Shown here: one piece after another, positions 57,564 through 64,000 of the stretch | Position numbering within the stretch: the stretch's first letter is position 1 | How the letters are laid out: the number at the start of each line of letters is the position of its first letter | Source of the DNA: Haemonchus contortus | Lineage: Eukaryota; Nematoda; Chromadorea; Rhabditida; Trichostrongylidae | Direction of reading: 5' to 3' | NCBI GenBank assembly: GCA_000469685.2 | Contig: LS997564.1 | Coordinates: forward strand, 38,008,612-38,072,611 | DNA length: 64,000 nucleotides | Made by a program: the position numbers and the translations under genes | The notes under the pieces: generated by a model | Databases searched by the model: none | Told to the model about the DNA's origin: nothing | The model's input: only the letters and a program-made list of their open reading frames with translations

Positions 57564-58454
57564 CTCTGTTAGATTCACTATCTATGCCTACGTCTCCAAT
57601 AAATCTGAATGAATCTAAGTCTGTCCCTCTGATTTTTGCCTATCTCTCTGAATTGTTCTGTTCGTTCCTTTTTCACAACTTTCATTCCCAGGCTTCTTTC
57701 TGTTCATTTTCACTGTGTTCACTTATTACTTTTCATTTTTCGCTTTGAAATCCGTTCACAGAAATTTCCCACTTTTAATTCCTTCACTTTAATTTTTCTA
57801 AGTTCGATCCTTCTCTCCAAGGATCTGAAGCATTGGTAGGAATTCTATTGGTCATACCACAGCAGTGGTGACATCGATCTGCCCCCAACATTCACTGACC
57901 AGCGATTCAGCCGAAACACCCTCGGCACCATCGATAGAGACAGGCAAATACAAGACGGCCCATTGGACCTCCGATAAAGGTGAGTATGGAGATGGATATA
58001 AATGGATACATCGGAGACAGACAAGGAGAAAAGCTGTCAAGTTGGGAAAGGAGCACGGTGAGCAAGATGTAGGAGGATGGGTACGGATAGAAGCGGAAGG
58101 AAGAGGCGGTGCATGTGGGCAATAGAGGGAGGTGGCGGGATACGAGTGTGGGAGACAGAAAGGGAAAGCGCTAGAAAGATGGTAAGCAAAAGAAAAGGAC
58201 TTTGCTCGTTTTTGCATACCTGAATGTACCCATACCCACCACTTTACCTTCCCATGCCTACTCTTACCCCTCCAGACCTGTCCATGTATGCTATCCTCCT
58301 ATATTCGTGCTTTAAATGAAATCGAGTAAACCTTGCCTTCATTGGCTACCGACTGCCGTTCACACGACGTACCTATTTATCCCCATTTCCCTCCTAAAAG
58401 GCTGGTAGCCCAGACTTTACCCCAACTAAACAGGCTTACAGTAACCAATAATGG
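57564..58454. other. No gene recognised
   Basis: T-rich, then a stretch open on both strands near 57850-58220 without splice support. Confidence 0.4.
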
Positions 58455-58690
58455 AGCGATTCTGGGTGCGCGCGACAAGTTGCGCGGCGAAATTCGGTGC
58501 GATTTGGACGACCGCAACGTTTATCATTTGTTACCAAAGTTGAAGTAAAGTGGATTAGTAGGATTGTCCGACCCTATAAAGTGCTCTACTTCAAGTTTGC
58601 GCCCCAATGATAGACACTAGAGTTGTTTGAATCATCTTGAATTTGAATTTCGCCGCGCAATTTGCCCGCGCGCCCAGAATCGCACGAATC
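58455..58690. mobile_element. Palindromic MITE, second copy
   Basis: Inverted arms GAGCGATTCTGGGTGCGCGC (58455) and its complement (about 58690) contain GCGCGGCGAAATTC and the core GCGCCCCAATGATAG, shared with 5650-5892. The arms differ more from each other than those of the first copy. Confidence 0.65.
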
Positions 58691-58779
58691 GCTCGTCCCC
58701 CCGTTATGACTTTGAGCCCATCCACCCCGGGGTCGATAACAAAGGACCGCCCGTGGAGGTGAACTACGAACCCATCGCT

Positions 58780-59935
58780 CTTACAAGGGAATGATCCAAG
58801 CCAAAGTGGTTATTTGAAATGAGACCTACACTGCCAGACGTATTTTTGACGCTGATTTCGAATCTGCATTCAAAATCTGCCAAACGAGACATTCTCTGAC
58901 CGAAGTTGTGGAAGTGGTGGTCTCTGGTGAGCGCTCAACAGAAGCAAGCACAAACGACATCTTTGCCGGCAGTCCAGCAGCGGCGGGTTGGAGTAGAAGT
59001 AATCGTGGTGCTTCATAGGCATGGGACCAAGGATCGAGTTTGATGGGCGATGCCATTTTGCATTTCACACGACTTTTTCCTCCACGCTGTAGAAATCTAA
59101 TCTTTTTCTTGGTTTGACCGCCTTTGGCGACTTTTTGGATACTCGAAGTAAATCAGTTCCCGCCAAAACCGTCTTCCACTACGCAATGATATCGATTAGT
59201 TTTTGAAAAGGTTGGGGTTGTGGTCAGTTTTACCGAGAAAGCTAAGACCTGCCACGTGGCAAACGCGGCAAAGTATGATATATATGGATGGAGGTAACAC
59301 TGAAGAACAAGGAGTATGTATGTTCTGCCAAGAGTTGGAAGTGTCGCACCTTCTGAGGAACTTCGGATCCTGTGGTGTCCAACGCGCCCCTACAATGAAG
59401 GAGCAGAAGTTGATAGATAGCTTCTTCTTTATCTTGCGAAATGCTACTTACGGAGATCTCGATATTGAGTGCGAAGATCCGGTCGACTGTGGAAACCGAC
59501 GGAGAAGAGGAAACAGCAAGCACATCTAGAGGGACCTTGATATTTGGTAATGTGGAAGTATCCAAAGAGCAGGTACAGGTTTTTCATCACAGAACATTTA
59601 TTAGAGCGAGATAACCAAACAAATCCAGGTGGGTTAATGACAAACGGTTTGAGTAGGAACTGACTCACCTCCATCTACCATAAAGTCGCTGAAAGGTCGC
59701 TAAAACTAACATAAAAAGACTTTCACAACCTGGAGGAAAAAGTCCTGCAAAAGACAAAAATATAGTCTCTCACCAAACCCGATCCTTGTTCTCATAGAGA
59801 CCACCTCCATAACTTCGTCCAGGGAATCGTTCGGCAGATTTTGAATGCAGATTCGAAATCAGCATCAAAAAATACGTCCAGCATTGTAGGTCTCATTTTA
59901 AATGGCCACTTCGACTTGGGATCCTTCCCTTGTTA
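58780..59935. mobile_element. Non-autonomous element with about 100-base TIRs
   Basis: TTACAAGGGAATGATCCAAG at the left and the complement of AAGGGAAGGATCCCAAGTCG at the right begin inverted repeats. These run through AATGAGACCTACA and GATTTCGAATCTGCATTCAA. The interior of about 900 bases has a Cys-containing plus frame (59203-59529) and a minus frame (58826-59068), neither with known domains. No transposase recognised. Confidence 0.7.
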
Positions 59936-61169
59936 GTGCAATGATTTTTTTCAGACATTACCCATATCTCTTTTTTACTTTTTCTATTTGTTATATTACA
60001 CTTATTTACAGTTTTCACCTCCTTTTGTCTGTTATGAGGGCCAGTCGTACTATTCTTATCCACGTACTCAATTATCCTTACCTTCATTGAGGCAGATTGT
60101 TAATCAGCAGATAACTTCTCATCGCAACCCCTAATTTTTCCTTTTGAGCTTTCTTTCATGCGAACATTCCGTTTATTACTCAGTGTTGGTTCGCCTTCAG
60201 CTTTTCTTCAGCAATTTCCGCTCCTTCCTATAGTTTCCCCACACTTAAGCTTTCCTTAATTCCTTTTTCCTTAAATTTTTTTTTCACTTTAGTCAACATG
60301 CCAATGCGTCTTCGGATCCTCAACGGATTGAATGCGTTCCATGAATGCACATGATATGGAGAAGCATGATTTTAATGATTAATTATGGTTTCGGGTTGGC
60401 TGAATAGCCAAGGGATGGAAGGAGCGCAGCCAGAACCATGAGCCGATGACGAGGGAGGACTACAGTTGTCCGGTTCCGTAGGAAGATAAATTTGAAATAC
60501 TGCTAGGGGTAGGAAAAAAACTCGCTCGTAACGGTTTTGTTCAGTAAAAGTACTGAATACTCATTTTAATTATTTGGTTGTATTTGATGTTTCAATTACA
60601 TATCGACTCGTTTCTCATCAAAGTTTCTGACCAGATCGAATCGATGCTGTTGTTCAACTCCATTCCGCCATTATCCTCCCTAGCGGTCCTTCACTTTCTG
60701 CACCTTTCTTTGCACTATCACGATTACTCGATAGTATTGGCATGTACTGTAATGTTAGAGAAGCGTTACTCGCCTTCTCCGATAGTTTCGCCGTTTTGTA
60801 CATATACTATAAGGTTTTTTAAAGTATTTTTTAACAAATTTTGTTATGTTTACATAGGTCTTTTGAATCTCGGTAATTTGAATGACAGTTTTGTTTGTTC
60901 TGGCAGTAAGGAAATGGTATTTTTGTCATTTTTGACAGATCTTCTATTTGAGTATAATCGCTCAAGGTGATTCCTTCATTATCTCGTTGATATCAACTAT
61001 TTTAGAACCACATTTAGGCCAGAAGGTTTTCAGTATAGTGCAAACACTGAGTAGTATCCTCCTGAAGAAATTCGAAGTTGATTGGTACTTTACATGAACT
61101 GGTAGCAGGTTCCACTTGGTACCATTTGGTACCACACCACCTCCGTCCTTGAAGGAGATGGTCTGCCAA
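59936..61169. other. No gene recognised
   Basis: T-rich sequence with a 130-codon plus frame (60578-60970) that is hydrophobic and lacks splice or start support. Confidence 0.4.
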
Positions 61170-61330
61170 CGTGCACCTGAGACTGCGGCAGATGAGACGG
61201 TTCACGTGGTGACTACATCGTGGACGGTCGCAGTTATCTTCATGAACCGTTCAAAGTCATATTTAGAGCCAATGGACAGCGACTGAGATCCGGGTAGGCC
61301 TGCTTTTATGCCGTTGTACTAAGTATTATA
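61170..61330. repeat. Dispersed repeat at the 3' end of the RTE element
   Basis: Second copy of the repeat at 55950-56160. Next to it, TATCACCTG is repeated twice (61331-61349), the sort of short tandem repeat found at RTE 3' ends. Confidence 0.5.
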
Positions 61331-61342
61331 GTATCACCTGTA

Positions 61343-61755
61343 TCACCTGTCGTCCCGTTGATCGTCGATTTCCTCGAGCGGGCGCCAGTGACGTCTCCAT
61401 TCGTCCCTGTTACGAGCCAGAGTGGTCCAATGAATCGCTCCAGGGACACGAGGATCAACATTCCTTTCGTTCAGAGCTTTCATGAAGAAGTCTGACTATC
61501 TCGGTGGCGGCTTTCCTGGAGTTCGTTTGATGTCTCGAGGGATCCAGTCAGTAACCGCTCTGGTCCAACGGTCATCACTATATCGCGTAACGTGTCCGGC
61601 CCACCTGATCTTCGATCTCTTGGCGTAGTCAACGGCATCCCTGATCTTCGTTCGTTGACGGAGCTCGGAACTGCGGACTCCCTTCTACACTTGCGTGTAC
61701 AGGGAAATTCCGAGCATCGTCCCTTCCAAAGCGCGTTGAGCAACGCTGACAGCAT
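61343..61755 (-). pseudogene. RTE ORF, C-terminal region
   Basis: After a frameshift near 61755 the minus strand reads VAQRALEGTMLGISL, then RTKIRDAVDYAKRSKIRWAG, HVTRYSDDRWTRAVTDW, IPRDIKRTPGKPP-like text and [16 protein letters not shown], ending at a stop at 61345-61343. The segments lie partly in different frames. This is the usual C-terminal domain of RTE polyproteins. Confidence 0.7.
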
Positions 61756-62668
61756 GCTGCTGCATGAATCCAAGTCTCTGAGGCGTACATCAAACCAGGA
61801 AGAACAGCAGTGTCGAAAAGGTGAGCGCGGAGCCGGATGTTCTTTTTCTTCTTCACTACTCCTTCGATATTCTTGAATGCTCCCCACGCGGCGCGTTTCC
61901 TTCGGCACAGCTCTGGAGCTACGTTGTTCATCCCGACGTTGACTTCCCGACCTAGATACACATAGCTAGAGCATTCGGAGATATTCTTTCCGTTTAGCGT
62001 GAAGGGAGCATCAGGTACCAGACCGTTTTTCATGAACATCGTCTTCGTTAAGTTCAGTCTCAATCCGATCTTTCCACAAGCGTTGTCAAACTCGGCCAGC
62101 ATTCGTTCCGCCTGCTCGATGTTCGGTGTAATGAAAACGATGTCTTCTGCAAAGCGGAGGTGATGTAGGTAGCGGCCGTCGACCTTCACTCCCAAGTCTT
62201 CCCATTCCAAATGACGCATGATATTCTCTAGAGCGGCAGTGAAAAGTTTGGGCGATATGGTATCGCTCTGCCGGACACCTCTCTTCATGTTGATGATGAC
62301 TTCCTTGTAGAATGGTGAAATCCTGGTCGTAAAGTTGTCGTAGAGCTCACGAAGCATCCTTATATACTGAGTAGGAACACCCTGGTTGCCCAGGGCTTCG
62401 ATTACCATTTCTGTCTCGACAGTGTCAAAGGCTTTCTTTAAATCGATGAACGTAAGACATAACGGCATTTTGTACTTTCGCGATACTTCAATGAGTCTTG
62501 TAAGAGTGTGGATATGATCGATCGTGCTGAACCCTCTCCGAAACCCTGCTTGCTCACATGGCTGTCCTTCATCTAATATTCTGCCAATCCTGTTTAGGAT
62601 GACGCGAGTGAAAAGCTTATAGATTACAGACAGCAGGCAGATTGGGCGATAATTGCCATCTTCTCTTC
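61756..62668 (-). pseudogene. RTE reverse transcriptase domain
   Basis: One open frame covers the RT core: GNYRPICLLSVIYKLF, EQAGFRRGFSTIDHI, motif A LTFIDLKKAFDTV, motif B GVRQSDTISPKLF, motif C LRFAEDIVFI, and LGREVN further on. The expected FADD of motif C is FAED, with Glu for the first catalytic Asp, and RQGD is RQSD. Both changes predict an inactive enzyme. The frame is broken at both ends by shifts. Confidence 0.8.
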
Positions 62669-63343
62669 TAGATCTCCCTTTTTGTACAGCAACACAGTCT
62701 TGCTAGTTTTCCACGACGTGGGCACTTTGCATTCCGACAGGTATCGCGTGAAGAGCCTAGCCAGAGTTCTGACGATAACTGGTGGAAGACTCTTCAGATG
62801 TTCCGGTTTGATCCTATCGGGACCGGGCGCCATACAGTTCTTCATCGACGTGATGGCGTGTCGGATTTCGGAAGGGAGAACCGAAAGAGCGATATATTCG
62901 TCTTGCCTAAGATGGTGGGTAGGCAGGTACACGTGGCTGTCGAAGAGATCCGAGTAGAAGTCGTAGATGACCTTCTCCATTGCCCTCCGGGATGCAGTAA
63001 CGGTCCCGTCCGGACGACGAAGGGAGGTCATCTTGGTCTTGTAATTGACGAAGCTCCGTCGGGCTTTGCGTATGCTCTTCCCGGCGGCTTCGTCCATAAT
63101 TGCTGCTCTTCCTCCCTCCATATCTTCCTTTATCGCTTCTCTACATAGCTTCGCAAGTTCGGACGTTTCTTGATGATTGCCTGTAGCTCGCGCAATTCCA
63201 TGCTGGCGTATCAGCTCGAGAGTCTCCGAAGAGAGTCGTCTCTTGACTACTTGTGGACTCTCAGCTTTTCTAGCGCTATCGTGAAGATGTTCGGCGAGCC
63301 GGTTACACTCTTCATCGATGTTGTCGATACGGAATCTTCCCAC
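62624..63343 (-). pseudogene. RTE region between endonuclease and reverse transcriptase
   Basis: A 239-codon frame with KRRLSSETLELIRQHGIAR, KSIRKARRSFVNYKTKM, MAPGPDRIKPEHLK (RT motif 0 region) and TSWKTSKTVLLYKKGDLEE (RT motif 1). It leaves frame just after KKGDLEE; the RT core resumes in another frame. Confidence 0.8.
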
Positions 63344-63996
63344 TCACTCGCAATGGAAGCGAAGTGGTCCCAGTTGATAGAAGTCTTGGGGCTTGGTTTC
63401 CTGAACATCATAGCTCTCTCTCCACGCATTGAGAAGCAGAATCTAGCGCGGAGAAGACGATGGTCCGATCCCGTGTAGAACTTCGGAACAACAGTGACAT
63501 CAGTCAGGCAAAACTTCCGATTGAAGATGATGTGGTCTATTTCATTATGGAACTGTCCACCAGGTGACTCCCATGTCCATCGCAAATGAGAGGGTTTCTG
63601 GAACTGTGAGTTACCATGAATAGTGTAGGTTGACATGATAAATTCGGACGACTTTTCACCCTGCTCATTCCATTCTGTTCCGTGAGTCCCAATGTGAAGC
63701 TCTTCAGCCGATCTTCTGGGGCCAATCTTGGCGTTAAAATCACCGACGATGACTTTGAAGAAAGTGTGGTCTTCTCTGTAGAGGCTCTTCAGATCCATAT
63801 AAAACGCCTCCACTCCTCTTCCTCGTAGCTCGATGTTGGTGCGTAGGCAACGAAGATGGTTAGAGCTGGGGTTGAGCCACATCTTCTTAATCGCAAACGT
63901 CCGATTCGGGTTGTTAAGCTTTCGTACGAATAGATGTTCATGGCCAAGTGCGTACTGACGAGGACACCCACGCCGCCGACGCCTCTGCTGTCGCAT
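63247..63996 (-). pseudogene. RTE endonuclease domain
   Basis: VIVGDFNAKIG holds the DFN-type catalytic Asp; HLRWTWESPGG and EIDHIIFN follow; TGSDHRLLRA holds the SDH catalytic pair. A segment in another frame (GRLRLRRCGSTPALTIFVAY, 63789-63971) supplies the preceding part. The start of the domain lies beyond the window. Confidence 0.8.
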
Positions 63997-64000
63997 GTTC

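Larger units (their letters stand above)
61331..64000 (-). mobile_element. RTE-type non-LTR retrotransposon, 3' part, cut by window end
   Basis: Minus-strand copy reading from beyond 64000 toward a 3' end near 61331. It encodes an apurinic-type endonuclease then reverse transcriptase in the RTE order, and ends with a short tandem repeat. At least four frameshifts (near 63800, 63330, 62670 and 61755) break the single long frame. Sequence style matches elements abundant in hookworm genomes (recalled, not searched). Confidence 0.85.

Noticed and set aside
60578..60970. 130-codon hydrophobic frame as a membrane protein gene
   Set aside because: T-rich sequence gives hydrophobic frames by composition; no start, splice or family support.
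1..64000. CRISPR arrays, operons of bacterial type, rRNA genes
   Set aside because: No regularly spaced direct repeats, ribosome-binding-site-led gene strings or rRNA sequence were seen.

Overview
The window looks like nuclear DNA from a parasitic nematode of the strongylid group. Three things point there. Genes have many short introns. Several coding starts sit 1-7 bases after a TTTCAG-type acceptor with no intron donor in view, as expected for spliced-leader trans-splicing. The gene content includes an SXP/RAL-2 (DUF148) secreted-protein cluster and an RTE-type retrotransposon of the kind abundant in hookworms. The species assignment is inference; no database search was possible.

Layout. 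1-17.5 kb is mostly non-coding, with SINE copies, one palindromic MITE and the two-exon 3' end of an unidentified minus-strand gene (10572-11237). 17.5-22.3 kb holds a complete ten-exon gene for an RBMS/SUP-26 type RNA-binding protein of 401 residues, with one GC-AG intron. 24.8-26.9 kb holds the six-exon gene for ribosomal protein L3. 29-42.7 kb is a family of DUF148 secreted proteins: one intact plus-strand gene, one largely intact minus-strand gene and one frameshifted minus-strand copy. The last two lie in tandemly duplicated units, and a 4.5 kb nest of transposons has landed inside one unit. A fourth copy is only a relic at 52.2 kb.

42.8-44.6 kb is a long inverted duplication carrying two matching open frames of unknown function, whose length differences keep the reading frame. 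45-50 kb is a degraded Tc1-like element filled with other repeats. 53.5-55.2 kb holds a four-exon gene for a small secreted protein of unknown family, with a tRNA-derived SINE inside its third intron. 57-60 kb holds three non-autonomous inverted-repeat elements. 61.3-64 kb is the 3' part of a minus-strand RTE retrotransposon that is frameshifted, altered at its catalytic motif and cut by the window end.

How it fits together: two housekeeping or regulatory genes (L3, RBMS-type) sit beside a recently expanded secreted-protein family, which is being duplicated and eroded in a transposon-rich stretch. Exon limits were read by eye from splice consensus and reading phase. Repeat limits are approximate.
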